Assembly: GCF_000348945.1 (NCBI RefSeq)
Contig: NZ_AOCK01000002.1
Span: 248,001-312,000, forward strand
Reading direction: 5' to 3'
DNA length: 64,000 nucleotides
Source of the DNA: Paeniglutamicibacter gangotriensis Lz1y
GTDB lineage: Bacteria > Actinomycetota > Actinomycetes > Actinomycetales > Micrococcaceae
The notes under the pieces are model-generated. The model saw only the letters and a program-made list of their open reading frames with translations, did no database searches and was not told the origin of the DNA. This document shows, piece after piece, positions 28,106 through 41,158 of the stretch; positions within the stretch are counted from its first letter, which is position 1; every line of letters begins with the position of its first letter. A program made the position numbers and the translations under genes.

Positions 28106-28855
28106 ATGACTTCAGCATCTACCACAGCAGCAGTGCGCGCCGACGGGCGCGGCGTCGACCAACTCCGTGAGATCACCATTACCCGTGGCTGGTCCAAGCA
28201 GGCCGAAGGATCGGCCCTGATCGAATTCGGCAACACCAAGGTGCTGTGCACCGCCTCCTTCACCGAGGGTGTCCCGCGCTGGCTCAAGGGCCAGGGCACC
28301 GGCTGGGTCACCGCCGAATATGCGATGCTGCCACGGGCCACCAACACCCGCAACGGCCGCGAGTCGGTTAAGGGCAAGATCGGTGGGCGCACCCACGAGA
28401 TCTCCCGCCTGATCGGGCGCTCGTTGCGCGCGGTCATCGACACCAAGGCGCTGGGCGAAAACACCGTGGTGCTGGATTGCGACGTGCTGCAGGCCGACGG
28501 CGGAACCCGCACCGCGGCCATCACCGGCGCCTACGTCGCGCTGGCCGAAGCCATCGAATGGGCCAAGGAGAACAAGCTGGTGCGCAAGAACGCCACCGTG
28601 TTCACCGATTCGGTGGCCGCGATTTCCGTGGGCATCATCGATGGCACCCCGATGCTGGATTTGCCCTACGAGGAGGACGTGCGCGCCGAGACAGACATGA
28701 ACGTCGTGGTCACCGGGTCCGGTGACTTCGTTGAGGTGCAGGGAACCGCCGAGGGTGTTCCGTTCAAGCGCGCCGAACTCGACTCGCTGCTGGATCTGGC
28801 CCTGGTGGGCACCACCGAGCTGACCCGCATCCAGCGCGAAACCCTGGGGCTCTGA
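28106..28855 (+). CDS. rph: ribonuclease PH
   Basis: Phosphorolytic 3'-5' exoribonuclease that trims tRNA precursors; 249 residues. Motifs are [29 protein letters not shown] and [13 protein letters not shown] (phosphate site), followed by [22 protein letters not shown] 28106 is chosen since the frame before it is unlike coding sequence and TAGACT is 7 bases upstream (leaderless). rdgB follows after two bases, a common pairing. Confidence 0.96.
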   Translation: MTSASTTAAVRADGRGVDQLREITITRGWSKQAEGSALIEFGNTKVLCTASFTEGVPRWLKGQGTGWVTAEYAMLPRATNTRNGRESVKGKIGGRTHEISRLIGRSLRAVIDTKALGENTVVLDCDVLQADGGTRTAAITGAYVALAEAIEWAKENKLVRKNATVFTDSVAAISVGIIDGTPMLDLPYEEDVRAETDMNVVVTGSGDFVEVQGTAEGVPFKRAELDSLLDLALVGTTELTRIQRETLGL

Positions 28856-28857
28856 GC

Positions 28858-29493
28858 ATGGGCGCGGAACCCCGTCTGGTACTAGCCACCCACAATAAGG
28901 GCAAGCTGCGCGAATTGCGTGAGCTCTTGCGCGGGCAGGTCGCAGGCCTCGATGTGGACACCCAGGTTGTTGACGCAGGAGCCGTCGGCGCACCGGACGT
29001 GATCGAAGATGCGGTGACCTTTGAAGGCAACGCGCTACTCAAAGCCCGCGCGGCATGCCAGGCCACCGGACTGGTGGCCATCGCCGATGATTCGGGGCTC
29101 GCTGTTGACGTGCTCGGTGGGGCGCCGGGGATCTTCGCCGCGCGTTGGTCCGGGAAGCACGGCGACGACGAGGCCAACATCGATTTGTTGCTCGCCCAGC
29201 TCGGCGACATCGCGCAGGAACACCGCGGTGCCTCGTTTGTCTGCGCCGCGGCGCTGGCCACCCCGGGCGACCAAGTTGCGGTGGAGCTGGGCCAGCTGGC
29301 CGGCAAATTGCTGCACGAACGCCGGGGGACCGGCGGCTTCGGCTATGATCCGATCCTGCGCCCCGATGGCTACGACATCTCCGTGGCGGAACTGTCCAGT
29401 GCACAAAAGAATGCGATCAGCCACCGCGGTCTGGCGTTCCGTGCGCTGCTGCCGCAGATCGTCAAGGCGCTGGCCGACCAGGACGCCAGCTAA
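28858..29493 (+). CDS. rdgB: XTP/dITP pyrophosphatase (RdgB/HAM1)
   Basis: House-cleaning enzyme that hydrolyses dITP, XTP and related non-canonical nucleotides; 211 residues. Motifs are LATHNKGKLRELRELL (substrate loop), ADDSGLAVDVLGGAPGIFAA, GFGYDPIL and the closing SHRGLAFRALL. It begins two bases after rph, so the start is probably coupled. A strong terminator follows. Confidence 0.95.
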   Translation: MGAEPRLVLATHNKGKLRELRELLRGQVAGLDVDTQVVDAGAVGAPDVIEDAVTFEGNALLKARAACQATGLVAIADDSGLAVDVLGGAPGIFAARWSGKHGDDEANIDLLLAQLGDIAQEHRGASFVCAAALATPGDQVAVELGQLAGKLLHERRGTGGFGYDPILRPDGYDISVAELSSAQKNAISHRGLAFRALLPQIVKALADQDAS

Positions 29494-29527
29494 GCACCAG
29501 CTCGCATCCGGCGAGAACAAGAATGGG

Positions 29528-29570
29528 CGGCCCGTTTCCAGCTTTTTGCTAGAAACGGGCCGTCTTTTTT
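29528..29570 (+). terminator. intrinsic terminator after rdgB
   Basis: CGGCCCGTTTC (29528-29538) and GAAACGGGCCG (29552-29562) form an 11-bp stem followed by TCTTTTTT, one of the best rho-independent terminators in the window. Confidence 0.92.
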
Positions 29571-29620
29571 GTGCCCAATGAGCGGACAGGAATGAGCCGG
29601 GGCCGGACTGGTACGGGGGA

Positions 29621-30677
29621 TCAAGACAGTGGGCGCCGGTTCATGCTTTGCGGTGAAGGGCTGGTCGAGGGATGCGAGCGGCGGTATTGATCCTCGAGGG
29701 TGTAATCGGTGAGGGCGGCGAAGCGTGGATCGTCGGCGGCGGGCCGGTTGCCTTCGCTGGCCGTAAGCCAGTCGATGGCTGCACCCACCGTTTGGGCGTA
29801 GGTTCCCACGGGCCGGTAGCCCAGGGCGAGGGATGCCGTGGTGTCCAGAATGATCGGCGGGATGTGGTTCCACGGGTGATCGGGACGGAGCAGCGTCGTC
29901 GTCGAGCAAAATCTCCTGCCATTGATGGCCGAGGTGCGTGGCGATCGCACGGGCGATCTCCAACCCGGTGGGCGCATCGGGGTCGGCACTGTTGAGGATG
30001 CGGGTGCCGGGGTTTGCCGCGATGGTTTCAATGAGAGCCGCGGTGTTGGCGGCCGCTGTGGTGTGGTCCGCTCCGCGCCCGGCATGGGCCAAGAACACCG
30101 CGGTGCGCCCTTCAAGGGCGCGCTTAACGAAGACCCACTCGCGCGGGTTGGCGGCACCGGCGCCGTGGGCCTTCGAGGCCCGGATGACCGTGACGGGCAG
30201 GGAGCTATCAAGGAACACGTGCTCTGCGGCGACCTTGTTGGATCCGTAGCCTTCGGGGGATTGGTACGGGCCGTGGCCGGGGGCCATCGTGGGGTTGGAC
30301 TCCGTGATGGGCGAAGGAAAATGTGGAGCAGTAGCGGAGTTGATGTGGTTGCCTACTTCATCAACATAGACGGCCTTGCTGGAGAGCATCACGGTGGAAT
30401 CGACGTCGGCCAACAACGGAAGCAGCGTGGCCGCGTGGGCTGCGGTGTAGCACGCAGCATCGATGACCAGCTCTGCGCCGGGACCGATGGCCCGTGCCAA
30501 GCCGGCAGGGTCATGCCGGTCCGAGGTGATGAAGCGGGCACCGGCTGCGGTGAGGAACGCGGGCATCTTCGAGCTGTTGCGGCCCGTGACCTCTACCGCC
30601 CAACCTTGTGCCAGGAACCGGCGGGCGGCGGCCAGACCCAGCACGCCGGTGCCGCCCAGGATGAGGGCCCGTTTCAT
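29621..30677 (-). pseudogene. NAD-dependent epimerase/dehydratase, frameshifted
   Basis: The first 262 or so residues read well: MKRALILGGTGVLGLAAARR (Rossmann NAD site) and YQSPEGYGSNKVAAEHVF (YxxxK active site). After QEILLDDDAAP (near 29888) that frame becomes low-quality Arg/Pro-rich sequence running to a stop at 29490. The proper continuation, with HPWNHIPPIILDTTASLALG and VGAAIDWLTASEGNRPA, is in another frame ending at 29621. A single-base indel in about 29886-29905 explains this. The intact gene would encode about 350 residues. It may be a true pseudogene or a sequencing error. Its start overlaps the preceding DUF6176-like gene by four bases. Confidence 0.8.
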
Positions 30678-31180
30678 GCGTGGGCGGGATCTGTTGGATC
30701 CGATGGATCGGCCGGGGCCTTAGGTGGCGGCTGTCCGGTGGCACCGAAGTGGACCATGGCATCGCGCAGGTATTCGGGGGTGAGCATGAACATCGGTTCC
30801 AGTTCCTCCCAGCCCGGTTCCTTGACCTGGCGAGAGTAGGCGGCGTGTGTGGCGCCGATGGGCAGCTGCTCATCGAGCCCGGTGCCGGGGCCCATGAGAC
30901 TGAGGTGGTAGATCCATATCGACCCGTCGGCCTCCCGATGCCGGAAGGTGGCCTCGAAGACCGCGCGTTCGGCGGGGATCGACTCTAATGCTTCGTCGTA
31001 GCGCTCGTGCAGCACCTGAATCCATTCATCGAACCCATCCTCCTGCCCCTCGCGGATGCGCGAACGGCTCAGTTCCAGGCGCAGACCCTCGGGCACCGAG
31101 AATGGCATCGGATGGCCGGGGAAGTCGCGGGGCTCGGGACGGAACGGGGTATACGGTTGCTGGCTGTCCATGGGATACAT
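30674..31180 (-). CDS. DUF6176-like protein
   Basis: A 168-residue soluble protein. The core LRLELSRSRIREGQEDGFDE, ERAVFEATFRHREADGSIWI and YHLSLMGPG resembles the DUF6176 family (a small alpha/beta ferredoxin-like domain of unknown function). The C-terminal tail is Pro-rich. Its stop overlaps the ATG of the epimerase gene (ATGA), so the two were co-translated before the epimerase acquired its frameshift. The start is ATG 31180 or ATG 31171. Confidence 0.8.
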   Translation of the reverse strand: MYPMDSQQPYTPFRPEPRDFPGHPMPFSVPEGLRLELSRSRIREGQEDGFDEWIQVLHERYDEALESIPAERAVFEATFRHREADGSIWIYHLSLMGPGTGLDEQLPIGATHAAYSRQVKEPGWEELEPMFMLTPEYLRDAMVHFGATGQPPPKAPADPSDPTDPAHA

Positions 31181-31301
31181 CCTGCCAGCGCACCGGGGAG
31201 TAAAGGATACGCGGCACGCGGATCAGTGGCCGTGCCCGATCAAGATTTACTTCGGAGCAGGCTGCAGGCAGCAGGCAGCAGCCGGGCCGTGGACATGGCG
31301 C

Positions 31302-31336
31302 GGGAGGGCTTCGCGCACGGTGCAGGAAGCCCTCCC
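31302..31336 (-). terminator. terminator after aconitase
   Basis: GGGAGGGCTTC (31302-31312) and GAAGCCCTCCC (31326-31336), an 11-bp stem with a 13-base loop, 10 bases after the acnA stop on the minus strand. No marked T run. Confidence 0.7.
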
Positions 31337-31345
31337 GAAGGTGCC

Positions 31346-34548
<3,203 letters not shown>

Positions 34549-34905
34549 ATGAAGAAGTTTTCGCTCACCGCCATTGCCCGCACCCAGCTGCAGGAGGCCA
34601 CCGCGACGTCCCATGGGCGTGCTGCCAGCACGGTATTTGGAGGAAACGAACACACCCTGCGCCAAACGGTGATGGGACTCGTCGCCGGGACCGAATTGCA
34701 GGAACATCCCAACCCGGGGGAGGCCACTGTCATGGTACTGCAGGGCCGGATCCGGTTGAGCTCGGGCACCCAGTCATGGGAAGGACGGACCGGGGACCTG
34801 CTGGTCATGCCCGCAGGCACATCGCAGATCACCGCGTTGGAAGATTCCGGTTTGCTGCTGAGCGTCGCCAAAACGGACCGCGGGCAGGCTCGCGTCACGG
34901 GGTAG
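34549..34905 (+). CDS. cupin domain protein
   Basis: A 118-residue single-domain cupin. Cupin motif 1 is present in a reduced form around GTELQEHPNPGEATVMVLQG and motif 2 around GDLLVMPAGTSQITA; the metal-binding His set is incomplete, with His/Glu residues in EHPNPGEA. The N-terminal MKKFSLTAIARTQLQEAT is conserved in Arthrobacter-type homologues. AGGGG lies just before ATG. The function is unknown, possibly ligand binding or stress sensing. Confidence 0.85.
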   Translation: MKKFSLTAIARTQLQEATATSHGRAASTVFGGNEHTLRQTVMGLVAGTELQEHPNPGEATVMVLQGRIRLSSGTQSWEGRTGDLLVMPAGTSQITALEDSGLLLSVAKTDRGQARVTG

Positions 34906-34988
34906 AAGTCCTCGAATCGGCGCAGCAGTGTTCATCCGGCAGCAGGCTCCGTCCGCTGCCGGACCCGGAACGTCGTAGCCCGCGTCGG

Positions 34989-36011
34989 CTAGCCCTGGTT
35001 GCTGAAGGCCGCGTCGAAGGATGCTTCGGGTAGCTTCCAGAGCAGTGAACGGATGTAGGACACTGCCTCGCGTGCCCCGTGCAGGCGGTCCATGCCCGCG
35101 TCCTCCCATTCGATGGAGATCGGCCCGGTGTAGCCGATGGCGTTCAGCGCCCTGAACGCATCTTCCCACGGTAAGTCCCCGTGCCCGGTGGAAACGAAGT
35201 CCCAGCCGCGGCGTGGGTCGCCCCAGGGTAGGTGCGAACCCAGTACTCCGGCGCGTCCGTTGGGGGTGCGCATCCGGGTGTCCTTGCAATCGACGTGGTA
35301 GATGCGCTCCTTGAAGTCCCAGATGAATCCGACCGGGTCGATGTTCTGCCACATCATGTGGCTGGGGTCCCAGTTGAATCCGAAGGCCTCCCGATGTCCG
35401 ATGGCTTCGAGCGTGCGGACCGATGACCAATAGTCGTAGGCGATTTCCGAGGGGTGGACCTCGTGAGCAAAGCGCACGCCCTGCTCGTCGAAGACATCAA
35501 GGATCGGGTTCCAGCGGTCGGCGAAATCTTGATAACCGGCGTCGATGACCGCGGCCGGGACCGGGGGAAACTGCGCGACGTAGGGCCAGATCTTGGACCC
35601 TGTGAACCCCACGACGGTGTCGACTCCGAGCTTGCGGGCCACCCGGGCGGAGCGTTTCATGTCCTCGGCGGCACGTTGGCGTACGCCCTCCGGATCTCCG
35701 TCGCCCCAGGTATAGGAGCGCACCAGCGCCTGGTGACGAAAATCGATGGGGTCATCGCATACGGCCTGGCCGGTGAGGTGGTTGGAGATCGCATAGAGGT
35801 TTAGCCCGTGGCGCTCCAGGATGTCCAGGCGCGATTGCAGGTAGGCATCATCCTCGTCGGCCAACTTCAGATCGAGGTGGTCTCCGGAGGCAGCGATCTC
35901 CAGGCCGTCGTAACCCCACTCTGCCGCGTGGGCGGCAACCTGTTCCAGAGGCAGATCGGCCCATTGACCGGTGAAGAGCGTGACCGGGTGGGTCGAGGAT
36001 GTGGTGCTCAT
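34989..36011 (-). CDS. sugar phosphate isomerase/epimerase (TIM-barrel, xylose isomerase-like)
   Basis: A 340-residue AP-endonuclease-family-2-like barrel. It contains [55 protein letters not shown] (metal Glu/His), [24 protein letters not shown] and [11 protein letters not shown]. Such proteins isomerise or dehydrate sugar or inositol derivatives and often pair with Gfo/Idh dehydrogenases. AAGGAG precedes ATG. It lies 74 bases after the ROK regulator on the same strand and faces the sugar ABC importer, so it likely acts on the imported compound. Confidence 0.9.
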   Translation of the reverse strand: MSTTSSTHPVTLFTGQWADLPLEQVAAHAAEWGYDGLEIAASGDHLDLKLADEDDAYLQSRLDILERHGLNLYAISNHLTGQAVCDDPIDFRHQALVRSYTWGDGDPEGVRQRAAEDMKRSARVARKLGVDTVVGFTGSKIWPYVAQFPPVPAAVIDAGYQDFADRWNPILDVFDEQGVRFAHEVHPSEIAYDYWSSVRTLEAIGHREAFGFNWDPSHMMWQNIDPVGFIWDFKERIYHVDCKDTRMRTPNGRAGVLGSHLPWGDPRRGWDFVSTGHGDLPWEDAFRALNAIGYTGPISIEWEDAGMDRLHGAREAVSYIRSLLWKLPEASFDAAFSNQG

Positions 36012-36085
36012 GGCGCTGTCTCCTTGTGCCGGGCCGATGGTGGCCCTTTCGGTGGTGCGGGGTGCCGGGGCGGCGCGTACGGGTC

Positions 36086-37300
36086 TCAGGTGGCCATGGC
36101 CGCGGCGCGGTTCATGACCTGATGATCGACGGCGTCGGGGGCCAGGACGTGCCCGATCACCAGCATGCTGGCTCCGCGCACTCCTGCCATGTCCGCCGCT
36201 GCGGAGCCCACGATCACCAGGTGCTGGGTGGCCAGCGGGGTGGAGCGGAAATAGACTTGTTCGCGGACCCCGGCAATCACGTGTTCGCCGGCGCTGGCCA
36301 GTCTGCCGCCGAGCACAATCACCGAGGGGTTAAGCAGGTTCACGCACATGGCCAGGACCGATCCGATGTCACGTCCGGCCTGCCGCAGCACCTGGATCGC
36401 GGCGGTGTTGTTGTCCTCGGCGAGCTTTCCCACATCCGATGCGGTGTGCACGGCATATCCTTGAGCCGCGAGGTTCGCTGCGACGGCGCCGCCGCCGGCC
36501 AACGCTTCGAGGCAGCCGGTGTTCCCGCACCTGCACGGGGTGCTTGCGCCGCCCGGGACCTGAACGTGGCCAAGGTCCCCAGCGGATCCCTGGGCACCGC
36601 GTTGCAATGCGCCGCCGCTGATCAGCCCCACCCCGATGCCGGTGGCGACCTTGACGAACATAAGGTTCTCGGTGTCCGGCCAGCTCAGGGACTGTTCACC
36701 CAGGGCCATGATGTTCACGTCGTTATCCACCAGAACCGGCACGTCGAAGGTTTGTTGGATGGTGCCGGGGATGTCGAAGTCGTTCCAGCCAGGCATGATC
36801 GGCGGCTTGGTGGGTCGTCCGGTGGAATGCGCGACGGGTCCGGGGACCCCGATCGCGATGCCCGAGAGGGTGGAGGCGTCGCGCCCGTTGCGCTGAAGCA
36901 GCTCGGTGAACCTGGCAACGACCCAGTCGAGCACCGGCACCGGGCCGTTGGTGATGTCGAGGTCCGCGCGCAGGTGGTCGATGATGTTTCCGGCCAAGTC
37001 GGTCAGGCCCAGAATGGCGTGTGCGGCGCCGAGATCTGCGGCGAGTACCGTGCGCGATTCGGGGGCAAAGGCGAAGGTCGAGGGGGGACGGCCGCCGGAA
37101 GAGAGAGCAGCGCCGACGGCCCCGACGAGCCCGGTGTCCAGCAAGGCATCAACACGGGTGGCAATGGTGGAACGGGAGAGTCCGGTCAGCGTCGCCAACT
37201 CGGATCGCGTTCTTGGTTGACCGTTGCGCAGGTACTGGAAAAGGTCGCCTGCCCCCGTTCCGGTGTTGGGTGCTTTGGGGTTAATTGTCGTCAAGGCCAT
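36086..37300 (-). CDS. ROK family transcriptional repressor
   Basis: A 404-residue XylR/NagC-type regulator. A winged helix-turn-helix (about residues 28-65, [20 protein letters not shown]) is followed by a sugar-kinase-like domain. This has an ATP/sugar motif [16 protein letters not shown] and the zinc-binding ROK signature [16 protein letters not shown]. It most likely senses a sugar and represses both itself and the divergent ABC operon. ATG 37300 gives the normal N-terminus; TATGCT lies 11 bases upstream, giving a very short leader. Two palindromes sit between it and the importer genes. Confidence 0.92.
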   Translation of the reverse strand: MALTTINPKAPNTGTGAGDLFQYLRNGQPRTRSELATLTGLSRSTIATRVDALLDTGLVGAVGAALSSGGRPPSTFAFAPESRTVLAADLGAAHAILGLTDLAGNIIDHLRADLDITNGPVPVLDWVVARFTELLQRNGRDASTLSGIAIGVPGPVAHSTGRPTKPPIMPGWNDFDIPGTIQQTFDVPVLVDNDVNIMALGEQSLSWPDTENLMFVKVATGIGVGLISGGALQRGAQGSAGDLGHVQVPGGASTPCRCGNTGCLEALAGGGAVAANLAAQGYAVHTASDVGKLAEDNNTAAIQVLRQAGRDIGSVLAMCVNLLNPSVIVLGGRLASAGEHVIAGVREQVYFRSTPLATQHLVIVGSAAADMAGVRGASMLVIGHVLAPDAVDHQVMNRAAAMAT

Positions 37301-37332
37301 GAGTCTAGTGAAGCATATTTGCCAGAAGATAG

Positions 37333-37350
37333 TAGTTGTCGTCACAACTA
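37333..37350. promoter_or_regulatory. palindromic operator candidate 1 of the sugar locus
   Basis: TAGTTGT-cgtc-ACAACTA is a perfect 7-bp inverted repeat with a 4-base centre, in the -35 zone of the ROK gene's likely promoter. The size fits a dimeric regulator such as a ROK protein. Confidence 0.6.
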
Positions 37351-37366
37351 ATGTGAACTGCTTCTC

Positions 37367-37394
37367 GACTTTTGCTCGACAATAATCAAAAGTC
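37367..37394. promoter_or_regulatory. palindromic operator candidate 2 of the sugar locus
   Basis: GACTTTTG (37367-37374) and CAAAAGTC (37387-37394) are perfect 8-bp arms 12 bases apart. They cover the -35 box and most of the spacer of the ABC operon promoter, so a bound repressor would exclude RNA polymerase. Confidence 0.6.
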
Positions 37395-37404
37395 TGTGTA
37401 ACGT
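37376..37404 (+). promoter_or_regulatory. promoter of the sugar ABC operon
   Basis: TCGACA (37376-37381), a 17-base spacer and TAACGT (37399-37404) precede ATG 37413 by 8 bases, with no ribosome site, so translation is probably leaderless. The promoter lies inside operator candidate 2. Confidence 0.6.
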
Positions 37405-37412
37405 CCATCACT

Positions 37413-38951
37413 ATGAACTACGACCAAGACACCGAGAGCACCCCCGGCGGGAGCACCCTGCTGGAAATGCGGGGCATCGAAAAACGCTTCCCAGGCATCG
37501 TTGCCCTGCGTGAGGTCGCCTTCGAGGTCACCGCCGGCGAGGTCCATTGCCTGTTGGGGCAGAACGGTGCCGGGAAATCCACCTTGATCAAGGTGCTGGC
37601 CGGAGTCCACCAGCCCAACGAAGGCCAGATCCTGCTCGACGGGAAGGAGATCGGATTCTCCAACCCCGACGAAGCGATCAAGGCCGGCATCGGCACCATG
37701 TACCAGGAACTGGACCTGGTCGAAACCCTGACCGTGGCGGAGAACATCTTCTTAGGCCACGAAAAAGCCAGAGCAGGATTCAGCTCCCGCAAGGCCGAGC
37801 ACCGCGCCGCGGCCGGGCTGTTGACCCGGCTGGGACACCCGGAGATCCTTCCGGAAATGGAGGTCGGCGAACTCTCGGCCGCGGGACAGCAAATCGTATC
37901 CATGGCCCGAGCCCTCTCCCGCGACGTGCGGCTGATCATCATGGACGAGCCCTCCGCGGTGCTGGACTCCGAAGAGGTCCGCAATCTCTTCGACACGGTT
38001 CGATTCCTGACGGCCAGCGGCGTCGCCGTCATCTACATCTCGCACCGCCTCGAGGAAATCCGGGTGATCGGGGACCGCATCACCGTGCTCAAGGACGGCA
38101 CCGCCGTGGCCTCGAACCTTTTGGTGGCCGACACCCCCAACGCCGAGCTGATCAAGCTGATGACCGGGCGCTCGATCACCAACGTTTTCCCCGCACTCAC
38201 ACCCGTCGCCGACGATGCCGCCGCGGTCCTCGAGGTCAAAGATCTTGTGGTGGCGCCCGGGAACGAACCGATCTCCTTCTCGGTCGCAGCCGGTGAGGTC
38301 TTGGGCCTGGCCGGGCTGGTGGGATCGGGCCGCTCCGAAATTCTCGGGGCGATCTACGGCAGCACCAAGCCGGTCTCCGGCAGCGTGCACCTCGACGGCA
38401 AGAAACTACGTCCCGGCTCCACGGTCTCTGCGGTGAACGCCGGAATGGGGCTGTGCCCCGAAGAACGCAAAAGCCAGGCGCTGCTGCTTGATGACACCCT
38501 GGCGGCAAACTTCACCCTGGCCAGCATCCCGCGCTACTCGCTGGCAGGATTCACCAGTGGCAAACGTGAATACCAGGCCAGCATGGAACAAATCACCAAG
38601 CTGGAGCTGCGGCCCGCGGACCCGATGCGCGAAGCCCGGACCCTCTCGGGAGGCAACCAACAGAAGATCGTGTTGGGCCGCTGGCTCTCGCACGGCTGCC
38701 GGGTGTTGCTGCTCGATGAACCAACCCGCGGGGTTGATGTGGGAGCACGCAGCGAGATCTACACGCTAGTCTCCGAACTTTCGCGGGCCGGCATCGCGAT
38801 CATCGTGGTCTCCAGTGAACTCGAGGAAGTCCTTGGGCTCAGCCACGAGGTCCTGGTGGTCTCCGAAAACCGGATCGTACACCGGGCGCCCGCCGCGCAA
38901 ATGAGCGAACACCGGATTCTTGACCTCGTGATGGAAGGGACAACACTATGA
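37413..38951 (+). CDS. sugar ABC transporter ATP-binding protein (RbsA/MglA type)
   Basis: A 512-residue protein with two fused ATPase halves, the hallmark of carbohydrate uptake transporter 2 (ribose, galactose, xylose, inositol type). Half 1 has LLGQNGAGKSTLIKVLAG and DEPSAVLDSEEV. Half 2 has a degenerate P-loop LAGLVGSGRSEILGAI, the signature LSGGNQQKIVLGRWL and DEPTRGVDVGARSEIY. The stop overlaps the permease start by four bases. The sugar cannot be named from sequence; the adjacent isomerase and dehydrogenase point to a sugar or sugar alcohol such as inositol. Confidence 0.94.
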   Translation: MNYDQDTESTPGGSTLLEMRGIEKRFPGIVALREVAFEVTAGEVHCLLGQNGAGKSTLIKVLAGVHQPNEGQILLDGKEIGFSNPDEAIKAGIGTMYQELDLVETLTVAENIFLGHEKARAGFSSRKAEHRAAAGLLTRLGHPEILPEMEVGELSAAGQQIVSMARALSRDVRLIIMDEPSAVLDSEEVRNLFDTVRFLTASGVAVIYISHRLEEIRVIGDRITVLKDGTAVASNLLVADTPNAELIKLMTGRSITNVFPALTPVADDAAAVLEVKDLVVAPGNEPISFSVAAGEVLGLAGLVGSGRSEILGAIYGSTKPVSGSVHLDGKKLRPGSTVSAVNAGMGLCPEERKSQALLLDDTLAANFTLASIPRYSLAGFTSGKREYQASMEQITKLELRPADPMREARTLSGGNQQKIVLGRWLSHGCRVLLLDEPTRGVDVGARSEIYTLVSELSRAGIAIIVVSSELEEVLGLSHEVLVVSENRIVHRAPAAQMSEHRILDLVMEGTTL

Positions 38952-39976
38952 GCACGACTACCGAAACCCAGCCGAGCCGGACGGTTTACACCCGGCCGCG
39001 GCGCAGCGCCATGAAATGGCTGTTGGATGCGGGTCTGCGCCGGAACATGGGACTGATCTTCGCACTGCTGCTGCTCTGCGCCCTGGGTGCCTTCACCGCC
39101 GGGGACAGATTCGCCGACTCCAACAACATGATGACCATCGTGCGGCTGGCCGCGGTCACCGGGGTGGTCAGCATCGGGGCAACCTTCGTGATCACCATCG
39201 CCGGGATCGACCTGTCGGTTGGCGCGATCCTGGCACTCTCTGCGGTCTGGGCCACCACCGTCTCCGGCCAGGCGTTCGCCGAATCCTCCTCGTGGATCTT
39301 CATGGCGCTCACCGCCATGGCAGTGGGAGCAGCCGCAGGACTGATCAACGGGATCCTGATCGCCTACGGCAAGGTCGTCTCCTTCATCACCACGCTGGCC
39401 ATGATGGCAGCGGCCCGAGGGCTGGCCGAAATCATCTCCGATAAGAAAACCCAGATCATCACCGTCGAGCCCTTCCTCAAGGCCGTGGGCGGAGACGTGT
39501 TCGGCGTCCCGGTGATCGTGCTGATCTTCATCCTGGTGGCCATCGGCGGCTGGGTGCTGCTGAACCGCACCACCTTTGGCCGGCGCACCTTCGCCATCGG
39601 CGGCAACCCCGAGGCAGCCAGACTGGCGGGCATCAAGGTCGAACGCCACACCATGGCGATCTACGCGCTCGCCGGGCTCTGCGCCGGCATCGGGGCGTTG
39701 ATGCTCATGGCCCGCACCACCACCGGCAGCGCCACCCACGGCACCGGGCTGGAACTGGATGTGATCGCCGCGGTGGTCATCGGCGGCACCCTGCTCACCG
39801 GCGGGCGCGGTTCGATCTTCGGCACCGTGCTGGGCGTGCTGATCTTCTCCACGCTGACCAACCTCTTCACCCTGAACAATCTCTCGCTCTCGGTCCAGCT
39901 CGTGGCCAAGGGCGCCATCATCGTCAGCGCCGTGCTGATCCAGCGCCAGTTGGCCCGCAGGGCCCAACGAACGTGA
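38948..39976 (+). CDS. sugar ABC transporter permease (RbsC type)
   Basis: A 342-residue membrane protein with about nine or ten helices. The conserved core is FVITIAGIDLSVGAILALSA and the cytoplasmic coupling loop is GNPEAARLAGIKVERHTMAIYALAG, both typical of RbsC/AraH-type permeases, with the C-terminal GRGSIFGTVLGVLIF. ATG overlaps the ATPase stop (ATGA), so translation is coupled. Confidence 0.93.
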   Translation: MSTTTETQPSRTVYTRPRRSAMKWLLDAGLRRNMGLIFALLLLCALGAFTAGDRFADSNNMMTIVRLAAVTGVVSIGATFVITIAGIDLSVGAILALSAVWATTVSGQAFAESSSWIFMALTAMAVGAAAGLINGILIAYGKVVSFITTLAMMAAARGLAEIISDKKTQIITVEPFLKAVGGDVFGVPVIVLIFILVAIGGWVLLNRTTFGRRTFAIGGNPEAARLAGIKVERHTMAIYALAGLCAGIGALMLMARTTTGSATHGTGLELDVIAAVVIGGTLLTGGRGSIFGTVLGVLIFSTLTNLFTLNNLSLSVQLVAKGAIIVSAVLIQRQLARRAQRT

Positions 39977-40041
39977 GACGCACGAACGCTTACACCCCAG
40001 AACCCACACACCCGCAGCACCACCGTTTCCAAGGAGAATCC

Positions 40042-41103
40042 ATGTTCACCCGCACCCAACGCCCGTCCAAGATGCTCGGGGCAGCAGCCCTGCTGGCCAC
40101 CTCCGCATTCATGCTCACCGCCTGCGTTTCCAACGCCCCGGCCGAGACAGCGTCCACCGGTGCCGCCGCTGCGGCACCTGCCGCGGCCGGATCCAACGCC
40201 GAAGCAGGCGAGAAGGTCACCATCGGCTTCTCCGTGCCGGCGGCCGACCACGGCTTCATGGCCGCCATGACCGACCTCGCGGTGGAAACCGCCAAGGAGT
40301 ACCCGGATGTTGAGCTGAAGGTGGCCGAGGGTACCAACGACGTCAGCGTCCAGATCAGCCAGGTCGAGACCATGATCAACGACAAGGTCGACGCCATCGT
40401 GCTGCTGCCCTTCGATGGTGCAGCGCTGACCCAGGTGGCCCAGAAGGCCATGGATGCCGGCATCCCGGTCATCAACGTCGATAGGGAATTCAGCACCGCG
40501 CAGTCCTCCCGTGTGACGGTGCTGGGCGATAACTACGGGGTGGGCGTCTCCGCCGGGGACTTCATCTGCAACGAGCTCGACGGCAAGAAGGACGCCAAGA
40601 TCGGCGAAATTCCGGGCATCGACTCGCTGCCGCTGACCCAGGACCGCAGCCGCGGATTCGAGGACGCGCTGGAAAAGTGCGGGCTCGAGGTTTCCAACCG
40701 GGTGCCTGCCGAATTCACCGTGGAGTCCGGGGAGAAGGCTGCCTCCAACCTCTTGCAGGCGGCCCCGCACCTGGACGCCATTTGGAACCACGACGATGAC
40801 CAGGGTGTCGGGGTGCTGGCAGCCATCAAGGCCGCTGACCGCGACGAGTTCTTCATGGTCGGCAACGGCGGTTCGGCCAATATGATGCGCGAGATCCAGT
40901 CCGGTGACTCGGTGGTCAAGGCCACCACCGTCTACCCCGCCTACCAGGCGGCCGACGGTGTGCGCGTGGCCCGACTGGTGGCCCAGGACAAGGCGTTGGG
41001 CGACCTGCTCGACATCGAAATCCCGCGCCAGATCGTGCTCTACGCGGCAGTGGTCACCGCGGAGAACGTTGAGAAGTACCTGCCGACGGCCTTCGAGTCC
41101 TAA
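40042..41103 (+). CDS. sugar ABC transporter substrate-binding lipoprotein
   Basis: A 353-residue periplasmic-binding-protein-fold lipoprotein (cluster B, ribose-binding type). The signal peptide ends in the lipobox MLTAC (Cys28), and an Ala-rich linker follows. The fold markers are IGFSVPAADHGFMAAMTDLA, VDAIVLLPFDGAALTQVAQK and AGIPVINVDREF, with AIWNHDDDQGVGVLAAIKAA. ATG 40042 is preceded by AAGGAG. It is the ligand receptor for the two preceding subunits. Confidence 0.94.
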   Translation: MFTRTQRPSKMLGAAALLATSAFMLTACVSNAPAETASTGAAAAAPAAAGSNAEAGEKVTIGFSVPAADHGFMAAMTDLAVETAKEYPDVELKVAEGTNDVSVQISQVETMINDKVDAIVLLPFDGAALTQVAQKAMDAGIPVINVDREFSTAQSSRVTVLGDNYGVGVSAGDFICNELDGKKDAKIGEIPGIDSLPLTQDRSRGFEDALEKCGLEVSNRVPAEFTVESGEKAASNLLQAAPHLDAIWNHDDDQGVGVLAAIKAADRDEFFMVGNGGSANMMREIQSGDSVVKATTVYPAYQAADGVRVARLVAQDKALGDLLDIEIPRQIVLYAAVVTAENVEKYLPTAFES

Positions 41104-41158
41104 GCACCGTACAGCACCGCCCGTAACCACCGTCCAGCACCACCTCAGGAGAAACCAC

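Noticed and set aside
29490-30677. Full-length 395-residue epimerase reading
   Set aside because: The last 130 residues are Arg/Pro-rich nonsense, while the natural C-terminus is found in another frame, so the gene is frameshifted.
38759-40009. Minus-strand open frame opposite the sugar permease
   Set aside because: Very hydrophilic mirror of a membrane protein, typical of antisense frames; no start signal.
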